Source: an uncultured Spirochaetales bacterium
GTDB taxonomy: Bacteria > Spirochaetota > Spirochaetia > Sphaerochaetales > Sphaerochaetaceae
Length of the DNA stretch: 64,000 nucleotides
Assembly (NCBI GenBank): GCA_949292445.1
Contig: CASEZU010000070.1
Coordinates: 1 to 64,000 of the forward strand
Direction of reading: 5' to 3'
Shown: positions 16,151 through 25,310 of the stretch, piece after piece
How positions within the stretch are numbered: position 1 is the stretch's first letter
Layout of the letters: each line of letters begins with the position of its first letter
Translations under genes and position numbers: made by a program
Notes under the pieces: model-generated
What the model was told of the DNA's origin: nothing
The model's database searches: none
Seen by the model: the letters and a program-made list of their open reading frames with translations, nothing else

Positions 16151-16434
16151 TGAAATACGCATTCCTGATCATGGGGCCTTACAGCAGCGGAAAAGATGAT
16201 GTGCAATTTCCCGGGTCTGACATTACCAGAATGATCGGGGTGTCCTCTATCGACGAAGCTGAAGAAATTGCGGCAAGGCTGAAAGATGAAGGCTATGCCG
16301 CAATAGAGCTCTGCGGAGCATTCGGAGAGGATGGGGCAAAAAGGATCATCGAGGCTACAGGTCACTCCGTGGCAGTGGGATTTGTCACTCATTTTCCCGA
16401 AGATGATGCCCTCTTTGCCAAGGTTTTCGGATAA
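16150..16434 (+). CDS. DUF6506 family small protein
   Basis: A 94-residue protein beginning KYAFLIMGPYSS, with GVSSIDEAEEIAARLKDEGYAAIELCGAFGEDGAKRI in the middle and VAVGFVTHFPED near the end. The (A)IELCGxFG motif is what I associate with DUF6506. Function is unknown. The ATG at 16150 overlaps the last base of the glgA stop (TGATG), so it is translationally coupled to glycogen synthase. A GTG three bases earlier is an alternative start. Confidence 0.65.
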   Translation: MKYAFLIMGPYSSGKDDVQFPGSDITRMIGVSSIDEAEEIAARLKDEGYAAIELCGAFGEDGAKRIIEATGHSVAVGFVTHFPEDDALFAKVFG

Positions 16435-16438
16435 TTAA

Positions 16439-16464
16439 AGGCAGGCTGCGAAGCCTGCCTGCCA
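16439..16464. terminator. Hairpin with GCGA loop between converging operons
   Basis: AGGCAGGCT-GCGA-AGCCTGCCT (16439-16460) is a perfect nine-base stem with a GNRA loop. On the minus strand it is followed by TTTAATTAT, so it best terminates the cysS/sigma/anti-sigma transcript. It may also stop glgA transcription. Confidence 0.65.
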
Positions 16465-16487
16465 TCTCCAATCCCCAATGGCGATGC

Positions 16488-17042
16488 TCAATCTGTAACG
16501 GGAGAAACGCTCTCAGTCGTTTCCAGCGGCTGCAGCCCTTTTATCGAGATATCGACATTATAGCCCTTGCTGTCCAGGTACTGCAGGATCTCCTCGAGCG
16601 TGAAATTCTCAAGGCTGGCCGTGTCCGATACATAACGGACATTGCTGCTGTCGGCCTGCAGCGCGAATGACGGCAGGATATCCTCCGTCTGTTCGGAGGA
16701 AGTTCCGAAGAACATGAAGCCTCCGATGAAGATGAAGACAACCGCTGCCGCCGCCGTTATGAGCGACGGCAACGATATCTCCAGGCGTCTGCGGATAAAG
16801 CTGACCTTCTTGCCGCTCTGGAAATATTTCCTGTCCAGAAGCGAGTAGATCCTGTCCTTGTTCCGCATTAAAAGCTCCTCCGGGAACGAAGAAGACAGGA
16901 TCTTCTGATCCAGAGCCCTCATATCCTCAAGATGCTTCCTGCAGGCCGCGCAATGCTCAAGATGCTCCTCCACCTGCGTCCTGTACGGCTCGGGAAGCTC
17001 CCCATCGAGATAAGCTGACAGCATCTGCGAATCAATACACAT
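16488..17042 (-). CDS. Zinc-finger anti-sigma factor, single-pass membrane protein
   Basis: The N-terminal 45 residues form a ZAS-type anti-sigma domain with HLEHCAACRKH (HxxxCxxC zinc ligands, residues 27-34). A membrane helix follows at about 92-111 (LITAAAAVVFIFIGGFMFFG), with an extracytoplasmic tail of about 70 residues that includes NFTLEEILQYLDSKGYNVDI. It should hold the ECF sigma factor inactive until a signal is sensed outside. It overlaps the sigma gene by 11 bases, so the pair is co-translated. The sensed signal is unknown; the tail matches no domain I recognise. Confidence 0.85.
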   Translation of the reverse strand: MCIDSQMLSAYLDGELPEPYRTQVEEHLEHCAACRKHLEDMRALDQKILSSSFPEELLMRNKDRIYSLLDRKYFQSGKKVSFIRRRLEISLPSLITAAAAVVFIFIGGFMFFGTSSEQTEDILPSFALQADSSNVRYVSDTASLENFTLEEILQYLDSKGYNVDISIKGLQPLETTESVSPVTD

Positions 17043-17565
17043 CCCTATCCTCCGTAGAAAGGGCCTCCTCCAGCTTTTTCCTGGCCCTGTAAACCCTCAC
17101 CTTCACATTAGTCTCCGAGATTCCAAGCACCTTTGCTATCGACTTGTAGTCGAGACCGGAGTACTCCTTCAGCTGGATGACCATCCTGAGGTTCTCCGGC
17201 AGACTCTCGACAGCTGCCCTTACAGCTCTCTTCTCGTCCGCTTCCACCGCCGCCTGGGCCGCGTCACGCGTCTCGACAGAGGCCGAGGGATTGTGCCTGG
17301 CCTTCTCAACCATCTCCACCTCACGCTTATTGCGCCTTATGTGATTGAGCGCGAGATTCTTGGCCACCCTTATCAGCCAGTAGCGCGCATCATCCTCGCT
17401 CGGGAAGGTCATGTTCTTCACATAGAACCTCTCGAAGGCTTCCTGCGTGAGATCCTCGGCGATTTCAATGTTATATACGATGTGCATGATCACCTGGATT
17501 ATCAGATGATAATTCTCATCGTAGATGCGCCTGAAATCATCTCGGTCAGTGCTCTTTATCTCCAT
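17032..17565 (-). CDS. ECF (extracytoplasmic function) sigma-70 factor
   Basis: A 177-residue sigma factor with only regions 2 and 4. Region 2 includes AEDLTQEAFERFY and DARYWLIRVAKNLALNHIRR. Region 4 includes LPENLRMVIQLKEYSGLDYKSIAKVLGISETNVKVRVYRARKKL, a clear helix-turn-helix that contacts the -35 box. The linker is short and acidic. The gene lies 27 bases after cysS and overlaps its cognate anti-sigma gene, so a basal promoter upstream of cysS may feed it. I could not identify its target promoters or an autoregulated promoter. Confidence 0.92.
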   Translation of the reverse strand: MEIKSTDRDDFRRIYDENYHLIIQVIMHIVYNIEIAEDLTQEAFERFYVKNMTFPSEDDARYWLIRVAKNLALNHIRRNKREVEMVEKARHNPSASVETRDAAQAAVEADEKRAVRAAVESLPENLRMVIQLKEYSGLDYKSIAKVLGISETNVKVRVYRARKKLEEALSTEDRDVY

Positions 17566-17592
17566 CTTATTAACACTCAGCTCCGGAAAAGG

Positions 17593-18996
17593 TTACACAA
17601 TCCGCTCAAGAACAGCTCCGGAAGGAGTGTCCTTCACGGTATATCCTCTTTTCCTGAGCTCATCGCGGATCTCGTCGGCGCGCCTGAAGTCCTTTGCCTT
17701 CTTTGCAGCACTCCTCTCCTCCAGAAGCCTCAGATCATCTTCCGTGCCGATCTTCTCCTCTGCGGCGGCTTCGATTCTGTCGAGCCCGAGCCCGAGTATT
17801 CCGTCCATATGGTATGCGGCAGCAAGGCGGTCAGCAGAGCTGAGAGATCCATCCTTCATCATCTTCCAGAACACGGAAAGTGCCTGAGGAGCGCCGAGAT
17901 CATTCTCCATGGCGTCATCGAATGCCTTCATATACTCCTCTGCGGCTGGGGAAGGCTCTGCCGCGGCCTCCGCCTCCGCCTTGCACTGGGCAATCCTCTC
18001 TGCAAGGCCTTTCCTGGCAGCTCTTGCCGCGTCCAGGGCCTCGTAGGTGAACCTCAGCTGGCTCCTGTAATGCCCTGTCAGGCAGAAATAACGGTAATCG
18101 AGGGCATCATAGCCCTTCTCCTCCAGCACCGGAAGCGTGATGAAGCCGCCCGATGATTTAGACATCTTCGCGTCTCCCATCAGCAGGAACTCTCCATGGC
18201 ACCAGTAATTGACCCACGTCTTCCCAGTAGCTGCCTCAGACTGCGCTATCTCGTTTGTATGATGCACAGGAATCGCATCAATTCCGCCGCAGTGGATGTC
18301 GAAATGCTCACCGAGATACTTCATTGACATCGCCGAGCACTCAATATGCCAGCCAGGATATCCCCTTCCCCAGGGGGAATCCCACATCATCGCCTGATCC
18401 TTAAACTTGGAGTTCGTGAACCAGAGCACGAAATCCTTCGGATTGCGCTTGTTTGAATCAACCTCGATCCTCGCGCCGCTCTTGAGATCATCGAGATTCA
18501 GCCTTGCCAGCTTGCCGTAATCATCGATGGAATCGATCGAAAAATAGACATTGCCACCGGCTGTATAGGTGTGGCCGCCATCCTCGAGGCGCTTTATCAG
18601 CGCGATCATCTCCGGGATATGATCGGTTGCCTTGCAGACGATATCAGGACGGATGATATTCAGCGCCTCCTCATCGCGGAAGAAAGCCTTGGTATAGAAC
18701 TCAGCGATGTCCCAGACGCTCTTCCCCGCCTCCCGCGCGCTCTTCTCCATCTTGTCCTCACCATCGTCACCGTCACCTGTGAGATGGCCGACATCGGTGA
18801 TGTTCATCGCATGCCTGACTTCGTAGCCGGCGCGCTCGAGAGTACGCTTCAGGATATCCTCGAAGATATAGGTGCGGAGATTCCCGATATGTGCATAGTT
18901 GTAGACCGTAGGGCCGCAGCAGTACATCGAGACCTTTCCCGGAACAATCGGTACAAAATCCTCAACACGCCTCGACATTGTATTATATAGCTTCAT
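17593..18996 (-). CDS. cysS: Cysteinyl-tRNA synthetase
   Basis: A 467-residue class I synthetase. MYCCGPTVYNYAHIGNLRTY (about 24-43) holds the first zinc cysteine and the HIGH motif (HIGN). GWHIECSAMS supplies another zinc ligand with the HCGGIDAIPVHHTNE region, and KMSKS appears as AKMSKSSGGF. The C-terminal DALR-like helical domain is present (AAKKAKDFRRADEIRDELRKRG). The start at 18996 has AGGAGGG five bases before it; an upstream in-frame extension to 19059 has none. The gene is divergent from murB and leads into the ECF sigma pair. Confidence 0.97.
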   Translation of the reverse strand: MKLYNTMSRRVEDFVPIVPGKVSMYCCGPTVYNYAHIGNLRTYIFEDILKRTLERAGYEVRHAMNITDVGHLTGDGDDGEDKMEKSAREAGKSVWDIAEFYTKAFFRDEEALNIIRPDIVCKATDHIPEMIALIKRLEDGGHTYTAGGNVYFSIDSIDDYGKLARLNLDDLKSGARIEVDSNKRNPKDFVLWFTNSKFKDQAMMWDSPWGRGYPGWHIECSAMSMKYLGEHFDIHCGGIDAIPVHHTNEIAQSEAATGKTWVNYWCHGEFLLMGDAKMSKSSGGFITLPVLEEKGYDALDYRYFCLTGHYRSQLRFTYEALDAARAARKGLAERIAQCKAEAEAAAEPSPAAEEYMKAFDDAMENDLGAPQALSVFWKMMKDGSLSSADRLAAAYHMDGILGLGLDRIEAAAEEKIGTEDDLRLLEERSAAKKAKDFRRADEIRDELRKRGYTVKDTPSGAVLERIV

Positions 18997-19058
18997 AAAG
19001 CCCTCCTGTTTCCTGTCATAATATGCCGAAATGGCCGTCCGCCTCAACAATATTTGCA

Positions 19059-19095
19059 TTGAGTCATTACCCTGCCTTTATTGTATAATCCTCAC
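19059..19095 (+). promoter_or_regulatory. murB promoter, leaderless layout
   Basis: TTGAGT (19059-19064), a 19-base spacer and TATAAT (19084-19089). The ATG at 19096 begins seven bases after the box, so the mRNA is expected to start at or next to the start codon. No Shine-Dalgarno sequence is present. Confidence 0.55.
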
Positions 19096-19995
19096 ATGGG
19101 TTCATCAGGACAGGGGCTGAGCAGCCTTGTTATCACGGAAGATATGGACATGAAACGCCGTTCGTCATTCTCGACCGGAGGAAAGGCCGAGTACTATGCC
19201 GAGCCGAGAAATGTATATGACTGTCTCGGAGTGCTGGAGATGGCATACAGGAAAGGACTCGGCGTCACCGTGATAGGCGCCGGAACGCATCTGCTTGTGT
19301 CAGATGACGGCATCCCCGGCCTTGTGATCTCCACAGCAAGCATGAAGGGAATGTCCATCAAGGGGAGCCTCCTCATCGCCGCTCCCGGTGAGGCGCTGGA
19401 CAATGTCATCAACAAGGCGATAGACCACAATCTCATAGGACTCGAGAAGATAGCCGGAATACCAGGAACCATAGCCGGAGCGGTTTCAGTCAATGCAAGC
19501 GCAAACGGAATGGCACTGTCCGATGTCTTCTTCTATGCTGACTACATAGCATCAGACGGCTGCATCCACAGGCGTCCGTGCTTCCATGACTTCTTCCGCA
19601 GGCAGAGAAGCATATTCAGCAACAATGAGATGATCATCTCCATCGCCCTCCGCCTGACCCCTTCCAGAGCATCCGCAGAAGCGAGGGTGAAGAAGGAGGA
19701 GTATGTGGAGAGAATGTTCATTCCCCCCTGCCGCGGCTTCTCCGGCGAGATATTCCGCGACAGGCCCGAGATGAAGGCGGCCACGGCGATAAGGATATCA
19801 GGGCTCACGGGGCCGAATGGAAGCCATGCGGAGTTTTCCGAGTACCAGTGCAACACGATCATGACATATCCTGGTTGCACTTCAGCGGAAATTTATTCGC
19901 TGATAGAACGCGGCAGACGGGTCATAAAGGAGAAAACGGGCCTGGATTTCGAGCGCTCAATAACATTCCTGGGAAAATTCAGAGAAGAATCCTGA
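19096..19995 (+). CDS. murB: UDP-N-acetylenolpyruvoylglucosamine reductase
   Basis: A FAD-binding enzyme of 299 residues that makes UDP-N-acetylmuramate for peptidoglycan. The FAD domain shows SFSTGGKAEYYAEP, VIGAGTHLLVSDDGIPGLVI and GIPGTIAGAVSVNAS (the Y/N-rich MurB signature). The C-terminal FAD_binding/MurB_C domain includes NTIMTYPGCTSAEIYSLIE and ends with the RR-x-IKEKTGLDFERSI helix. In classical MurB the catalytic serine lies in G-x-(C/S)F(K/R)NP; here the related segment reads CRGFSGEIFRDRP, a divergent version. The ATG at 19096 fits a leaderless transcript; an internal ATG at 19144 preceded by GGAAG is an alternative start. The 3' end overlaps the opposite gene by 17 bases. Confidence 0.85.
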   Translation: MGSSGQGLSSLVITEDMDMKRRSSFSTGGKAEYYAEPRNVYDCLGVLEMAYRKGLGVTVIGAGTHLLVSDDGIPGLVISTASMKGMSIKGSLLIAAPGEALDNVINKAIDHNLIGLEKIAGIPGTIAGAVSVNASANGMALSDVFFYADYIASDGCIHRRPCFHDFFRRQRSIFSNNEMIISIALRLTPSRASAEARVKKEEYVERMFIPPCRGFSGEIFRDRPEMKAATAIRISGLTGPNGSHAEFSEYQCNTIMTYPGCTSAEIYSLIERGRRVIKEKTGLDFERSITFLGKFREES

Positions 19996-21010
19996 GGGCA
20001 AGGGAAACTCCGTCATCGGTGGATACTGAGAAATGCCATCTGAAATGCTCCGTCCCGGCCTCATGGGAGAATGAGACAAACGGTGTTCCGCCTCTGTATC
20101 CGGCAGCAAGATAATCGAAATCCAGGATAATGAAAAAGCCATCGCCCGTGTCATAGCCGGTCTCGATGAATTTCCACTCAACTGTGAAAATCTCATCATG
20201 GCGCCTTGTGCCGCTCTGTGTGAATGAGGTCTCAGTCTCCGCCTCCACTCTCACATCACCGATGCTCAGCACCGATGAGGCATAAGCTCTTCTTGAGAGA
20301 TAATCCTCGCTGAAAACCGGAGGAGATCCATAAGAAAGGGAGAATGTGAAGCTGAATGGCCCACGGCCGAAACTGCCCCTGATGCCTGATGTATCCGACG
20401 GACTGCTGTCATAGAGCGCGAGCAGCGAACCATATGAGATATGGAGTGAGTATCCCTCATATTCGGCTCCTGCAGAAAGCACTCCCCTGAATCCGATCTC
20501 CGGAGAGAATGAGGCAAGGCCGCCGAGGCGGAGAAAGTTCCACCTTGCATTCAGGGCGGCATAGAGCACCGGATATGCCGTGCTTCTGCCCCGGTCATCA
20601 TGGAAGCCCCCGTCATCTCCGCTTGCGGCGGCGTAAAGCATGCCCAGCTCAAGGTATTCCGAGGACCATGAGAAGCCTGCGAGAGGACGGCCGTCGGTGG
20701 AGAAAACAGCAGAAACCGGGCCGGCAGAAAGCACGAAACCATCCTTCCCGCCGTCACGCCCCGGACGGACGGCTTCAGGACGCAGTCCGGAATAGGAAGA
20801 GTGCGGATCATCGAGTGCCTTCACAAGCCCTTTCCTTCCTATCTCGCCGAAGACGAGAAAGCCGAGATCCATATAGACCCTGGCTGACGGAAGGGAGAGA
20901 AGCGCATCCTGAAACACAAGTGCTCCTCCGCCGGCCGAGACAGAAAGCGATGCGGCCGGAATCCCCGGGACAAGAGCGAGCAGCAATGCCAGCAGAGCCA
21001 GTTTCCTCAT
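19979..21010 (-). CDS. Exported protein, possibly an outer-membrane beta-barrel
   Basis: A 343-residue protein with a clean signal peptide (KLALLALLLALVPGIPAAS, cleavage near 20). The mature part alternates polar and aromatic/hydrophobic residues in short segments (YSLHISYGSLLALYD, FSFTFSLSYGS, FTVEWKFIETGYD, FIILDFDYLAAGY) separated by Gly/Asp-rich turns, as in outer-membrane barrels. It has no lipobox. I do not recognise a family; such proteins are typical of spirochaete genomes and diverge quickly. The start ATG at 21010 has no strong ribosome-binding site. The gene converges on murB with a 17-base overlap. Confidence 0.65.
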   Translation of the reverse strand: MRKLALLALLLALVPGIPAASLSVSAGGGALVFQDALLSLPSARVYMDLGFLVFGEIGRKGLVKALDDPHSSYSGLRPEAVRPGRDGGKDGFVLSAGPVSAVFSTDGRPLAGFSWSSEYLELGMLYAAASGDDGGFHDDRGRSTAYPVLYAALNARWNFLRLGGLASFSPEIGFRGVLSAGAEYEGYSLHISYGSLLALYDSSPSDTSGIRGSFGRGPFSFTFSLSYGSPPVFSEDYLSRRAYASSVLSIGDVRVEAETETSFTQSGTRRHDEIFTVEWKFIETGYDTGDGFFIILDFDYLAAGYRGGTPFVSFSHEAGTEHFRWHFSVSTDDGVSLALRILL

Positions 21011-21142
21011 GACATGAATACACCGCCGGCACCCTAAGCTGTCAGAAAAGTGCCAGAAACACGGGAACTTGTTTCAAGATAGTGACTTTCCATCTCTTTT
21101 CTGATACCTTTCCCTGCTGTAAATCAGGAGATACAGAAGGTT

Positions 21143-22507
21143 ATGGTTATACTTACACTGAACTGCGGCAGCTCGTCTGCCAAGTACCAGGTCTATGACT
21201 GGGATCAGAAGGATGTGCTCTGCGTCGGAGTCGTCGAGCGCATTGGCCTCGAATATTCAACCATCGAGCAGAAGTCGATCGGCAAGGAAACATATGAGGA
21301 GCGCTTCGTTTCCCCGACGCACAAGGAAGCCATCGAGCTGATCCTCAAGATGCTCGTAGATGAGAAGTATGGCTGCATCAAATCACTTTCAGAAATCGGC
21401 GCTGTAGGTCACCGCGTACTCCATGGCGGAGAGCTTTTTAAGAAATCGACGCTCGTCACGGATGAGGTCGTGGAAGAGCTCAAGAACCTCATTCCGCTTG
21501 GACCGCTCCACATGCCCGCCAACATCATAGGCATCGAGGCTGCGAGAAAGCTCATGCCGAATGTACCGCACGCAATCGTGATGGACACGGCATTCCATCA
21601 GACAATGCCGGAAGAGGCATTCATGTATGCCGTGCCTTATGAGTGGTACACAAAGTACAATGTACGCCGCTACGGCTTCCACGGCACAAGTCACCTCTAC
21701 TGCGCAAAGCGCGCTGCCCTCCTCCTCGGCAAGAAGAATGAGGACACGAACGTGATCATCCTCCACATCGGAAACGGAGCTTCCGCATGCGCTGTCAAGA
21801 ACGGTGTCTGCATTGAGACTTCCATGGGACTCACACCGCTCGAGGGCCTCGTGATGGGCTCAAGATCAGGAGACATCGACCCCGCCATCATCCCATACAT
21901 CTGCAACAATGCAGGATACACGGCACAGGAGATGGATACTCTCCTGAACAAGAAGTCAGGCCTCGTAGGCATCTGCGGAATGTCCGACAGGCGCGATGTG
22001 CATCAGGCTGCGATGAACGGTGATGAGAAGGCAATGCTCGGCGTGAACATGGAGATCCACAGGATCAGGAAGTACATCGGAGCTTATGCCGCCCTCCTCG
22101 GCAGGGTTGATGCCATCGTCTTCACAGCAGGTGTCGGAGAGATGGGAGAACACATCAGATACGGTGCATGCGAAGGACTTGACAACCTCGGAATCATGAT
22201 CGACAAGGAGAAGAACGACCTCTCCCACTGCCGCAATGCGGAGACATGCATCTCCAAGGATGAGAGCCCTGTGAAGATCTTCGTCATTCCGACAGATGAG
22301 GAGCTTGTCATGACGGAGGATGCCTATGCCCTCATGAACGGCACATATGACATCCACACGAAGTTCCATTACACCTTCGAGAGCCCTGACTATGTCAACA
22401 AGGCACGCGCCCGCGCTCTGAAGGAGCAGCTCAAGAAGAAGCCGGAGCTGGAGAGGATCATCGCAGTCCCGCCTGCAAAGGCCTCCTGCTCTGTGAAGGG
22501 CTGCTGA
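21143..22507 (+). CDS. ackA: Acetate kinase with C-terminal extension
   Basis: Catalyses acetyl phosphate + ADP to acetate + ATP, the ATP-yielding step of acetate fermentation. N-terminal LTLNCGSSSAKYQVYD (phosphate loop), VGHRVLHGG, RRYGFHGTSHLY (catalytic arginine/histidine region), ILHIGNGASACAV and FTAGVGEMGEHIR are all intact. Most acetate kinases are about 400 residues. This one has 454, with roughly 50 extra residues after the normal end: a KARARALKEQLKKKPELERI helix and a tail rich in cysteine (ASCSVKGC). AGAAGG lies six bases before the ATG at 21143. No pta is adjacent. Monocistronic, closed by a strong terminator. Confidence 0.95.
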   Translation: MVILTLNCGSSSAKYQVYDWDQKDVLCVGVVERIGLEYSTIEQKSIGKETYEERFVSPTHKEAIELILKMLVDEKYGCIKSLSEIGAVGHRVLHGGELFKKSTLVTDEVVEELKNLIPLGPLHMPANIIGIEAARKLMPNVPHAIVMDTAFHQTMPEEAFMYAVPYEWYTKYNVRRYGFHGTSHLYCAKRAALLLGKKNEDTNVIILHIGNGASACAVKNGVCIETSMGLTPLEGLVMGSRSGDIDPAIIPYICNNAGYTAQEMDTLLNKKSGLVGICGMSDRRDVHQAAMNGDEKAMLGVNMEIHRIRKYIGAYAALLGRVDAIVFTAGVGEMGEHIRYGACEGLDNLGIMIDKEKNDLSHCRNAETCISKDESPVKIFVIPTDEELVMTEDAYALMNGTYDIHTKFHYTFESPDYVNKARARALKEQLKKKPELERIIAVPPAKASCSVKGC

Positions 22508-22512
22508 TCAAT

Positions 22513-22537
22513 GGTCCGGTTATGCCGGGCCTTTTTT
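22513..22537 (+). terminator. ackA terminator
   Basis: GGTCCGG-TTATG-CCGGGCC (22513-22531, one G-T pair) followed by TTTTTT, 6 bases after the ackA stop codon. Confidence 0.85.
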
Positions 22538-22634
22538 CATGACTCTTTATATTTTAATACATTAATATTAGTACCGTATTCGCGCTGATATTTATATTTA
22601 TGCCATGATATGACGGAAACAGCGCATATGAGTC

Positions 22635-24059
22635 ATGGAAACAGACAGGACACTTCTCAGGGAATGTTTCGGCATCTCCTATCTCAGGCCATATCAGGAA
22701 CTTGTGATATCAAGGATAATGGAAGCAGCGGAAGGAGGAGGCGGCAGAATCCTGGCAGTTTTGCCGACAGGGAGCGGGAAATCACTCTGCTTTATGTATC
22801 CGATAGCAAAGCTGCAGCGGCGCAGCATACTGATCTATCCCCTTCTTTCGCTGATGAATGACCAGGCAGAGAGGTTTGAGAAGGCAGGCCTGCCGTTCAC
22901 AGTGCTCCGCGGTGCTATGGAGAGGGACGAAAGGAGAAAAGCCCTCCAATGGCTCCGTGAAAGGAGGGACGGGGCTGTGATCACGAACCCGGAGACACTC
23001 ATTGCGATGAGAGCGCGCGGGGAGCTTGGGAACATTGGAAAGACAGAGATCCTCGTCATCGACGAGGCACATACGGCTGTCACATGGGGAGAGAGTTTCC
23101 GCAGCGCCTGCCTGAGCCTGCCATCCCTGATCGAAGCGCTGAAACCGCGCACCGTGCTGGCATTCACGGCAACAATGGACAGCCGCATTGAGAATGGGAT
23201 CATAAGCACCATATTCTCCGGCAGGATGCCATACATCGTCAGATGCAGTGCTGACAGGGAGAATATCTTCTACCATGCTGTCAGCTCGCTCTCTCCGATT
23301 CATGATGCGGAGAAAATACTCTCACCGAGTAGCGCAAGACCCGCCGTGATCTTCTGCCGCTCAAGGCAGAAGGCGGAAGAGACTGCTAAAGCCCTGGAAG
23401 GCATGTTCCCTGTCTCATTCTACCATGCGGGACTTGAAAGGGATGAGAAAATCCGGAGAGAGCGCTGGTTTCATGAATCGGCAGATGGTGTGCTGGCGGC
23501 AACATCGGCCTATGGGCTCGGTGTCGACAAGAAGGACATAAGGACCGTCATCCATCTTTCCCTGCCGCTTTCCGCTTCAGATTTCATCCAGGAAGCGGGG
23601 CGCGGAGGCCGGGATGGAAAAAGAATGGATTCCTATGTGCTGCACCGCAGAGACGAAAAGGGAGAGACAGCCTGTATCTTTGACGGCAGCAGCTGCATCA
23701 GGACATCGCTGCTTAAAGCGATGGGAGAAGAACGGGATGGGAATGGATGCCTTGGCTGCTCAGTCTGCATACCGGAGAACTACGAACGCGCTGGAGAGCG
23801 GGAAATGCTGCGCTGGATCCTCTTTCATCCCGGCGCTGAGCTGAGAAATACAGTTGAAAACCTCTCGGAGAAAAGGCTTTTCAGGAAGCCGCGGCTTCCC
23901 GGATGGACGGCAGAAGAGACGGAATCAGGACTTATGCAGCTTGCAGAAGAGAAAAGGATACTGAGACTGGGCTCCCGGCTTTTTCCCAAGGTGGGAATCA
24001 GGATGTTTCACTCATCGGGAGATGATGCTAGAATCCTAGGAAAAAGGAGGATCAGATGA
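22635..24059 (+). CDS. RecQ-family ATP-dependent DNA helicase (short form)
   Basis: A superfamily 2 helicase of 474 residues. Motif 0 is FGISYLRPYQ, Walker A LPTGSGKS (43-50), motif II DEAH (143-146), motif III AFTATMD, motif V ATSAYGLGVDKKDIR, and motif VI QEAGRGGRDG. After the helicase core comes a cysteine cluster (CIFDGSSC ... CLGCSVC) resembling the RecQ zinc subdomain, then a short winged-helix-like tail. There is no HRDC domain, so the protein is shorter than E. coli RecQ (about 610). It unwinds DNA in repair or recombination. The stop overlaps the galK start by four bases, so the two are co-translated for no obvious functional reason. Confidence 0.9.
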   Translation: METDRTLLRECFGISYLRPYQELVISRIMEAAEGGGGRILAVLPTGSGKSLCFMYPIAKLQRRSILIYPLLSLMNDQAERFEKAGLPFTVLRGAMERDERRKALQWLRERRDGAVITNPETLIAMRARGELGNIGKTEILVIDEAHTAVTWGESFRSACLSLPSLIEALKPRTVLAFTATMDSRIENGIISTIFSGRMPYIVRCSADRENIFYHAVSSLSPIHDAEKILSPSSARPAVIFCRSRQKAEETAKALEGMFPVSFYHAGLERDEKIRRERWFHESADGVLAATSAYGLGVDKKDIRTVIHLSLPLSASDFIQEAGRGGRDGKRMDSYVLHRRDEKGETACIFDGSSCIRTSLLKAMGEERDGNGCLGCSVCIPENYERAGEREMLRWILFHPGAELRNTVENLSEKRLFRKPRLPGWTAEETESGLMQLAEEKRILRLGSRLFPKVGIRMFHSSGDDARILGKRRIR

Positions 24060-25306
24060 TCGAGCAGCTTCATGCCCTCTACCCGGATCTCTACGGGAAG
24101 GAATACGATGAGAAGGAAATGGACAGCCGCTTCCTGCATATTATTGCAAAGCACAAGGAAATTTTCGGGAAGGATGATCCCGCTGTCTTCTCCGCAGCGG
24201 GCCGGACGGAAATAGGCGGCAACCATACCGATCACAATCTGGGCAAGGTCATCGGCGGTTCTGTCAATCTCGATACGATAGGAGCTGTCTCAAAGCGTCC
24301 CGACAGCCGCGTGATAATAGCAAGCGAGGGTTTCCCCGTCGTTGATGTGGATATCTCCGACCTCAGCGAGAAAAGCAGTGAGAAAAACGGCACTGACAGC
24401 CTCGTGAGAGGAATAGCGGCGGCTTTCGTACAAAGGGGAATGAACATCGGAGGATGGGAAGCGAACACGACAACAAAAGTCCTCGGCGGATCAGGCCTCT
24501 CCTCGTCAGCAGCGATAGAAGTGCTTATAGCCAAGATATTCGACAATCTCTATAACGGGGATGCGCTGGAGCCTGTGGAGCTGGCGAAGATCGGCAAGTA
24601 TGCCGAGAATGTCTACTTCGGAAAGCCCTCAGGACTGCTTGACCAGACATGCTGTGCCCATGGAGGGATTGTCGGCATCGATTTCCGCGACAGCGAGAAT
24701 CCTGTGCTCACACCTGTGGACATATCATTTGAGGATTACGGCTATACGATGATCATAACGGATACGAGAGGATCACATGCCGATCTCACAGGAGAGTATG
24801 CGGCAGTACCGCCTGAGATGAGGGAGGTTGCGGCCTACTACGGAAAGAAGAATCTCAGGGAAGTCGAATTCTCCGATTTCATCCGCGACATCAGATCCAT
24901 CAGGGAGAAAACCGGAAACGACAGGGCTCTTCTGCGGGCGTATCACTTCTTCACGGAAAACAAGAGAGTCGATTTCATGCTGCAGACACTGATGGAGGGC
25001 GACATCGACGGTTTCCTGGGCTTTGTCAATGAATCCGGCAGCAGCTCCTTCCGCTTCCTGCAGAATGTATATCCCTCCTCTTCGCCGAAGGATCAGGGAC
25101 TTTCGCTTGCGATAGCGCTTTCCGAGGAAATCCTCCAGGGAGAGGGTGCTGTCCGCGTCCATGGAGGCGGCTTTGCCGGCACAATCCAGGCCTATGTTCC
25201 TGAAGCGATGACTGAGAAATACATTGCCGGCATGGAATCGCTATTCGGCACTGGCTGCTCGATGAGAATCGCCATCAGACGTCTTCCCGTATCCAGATTG
25301 ATTTAG
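24056..25306 (+). CDS. galK: Galactokinase (GHMP kinase)
   Basis: A 416-residue GHMP kinase that phosphorylates galactose to galactose 1-phosphate (Leloir pathway). The galactokinase signature is AAGRTEIGGNHTDHN (48-61), motif 2 is VLGGSGLSSSAAIEV (ATP loop), and motif 3 is VRVHGGGFAGTIQAYV. SGLLDQTCCAHGG supplies the catalytic aspartate. AGGAGG lies six to seven bases before the ATG at 24056, which overlaps the helicase stop (ATGA). No galT or galE is nearby. The N-terminus has a 40-residue helical extension seen in gut-bacterial homologues. The stop codon is TAG. Confidence 0.92.
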   Translation: MIEQLHALYPDLYGKEYDEKEMDSRFLHIIAKHKEIFGKDDPAVFSAAGRTEIGGNHTDHNLGKVIGGSVNLDTIGAVSKRPDSRVIIASEGFPVVDVDISDLSEKSSEKNGTDSLVRGIAAAFVQRGMNIGGWEANTTTKVLGGSGLSSSAAIEVLIAKIFDNLYNGDALEPVELAKIGKYAENVYFGKPSGLLDQTCCAHGGIVGIDFRDSENPVLTPVDISFEDYGYTMIITDTRGSHADLTGEYAAVPPEMREVAAYYGKKNLREVEFSDFIRDIRSIREKTGNDRALLRAYHFFTENKRVDFMLQTLMEGDIDGFLGFVNESGSSSFRFLQNVYPSSSPKDQGLSLAIALSEEILQGEGAVRVHGGGFAGTIQAYVPEAMTEKYIAGMESLFGTGCSMRIAIRRLPVSRLI

Positions 25307-25310
25307 CATC

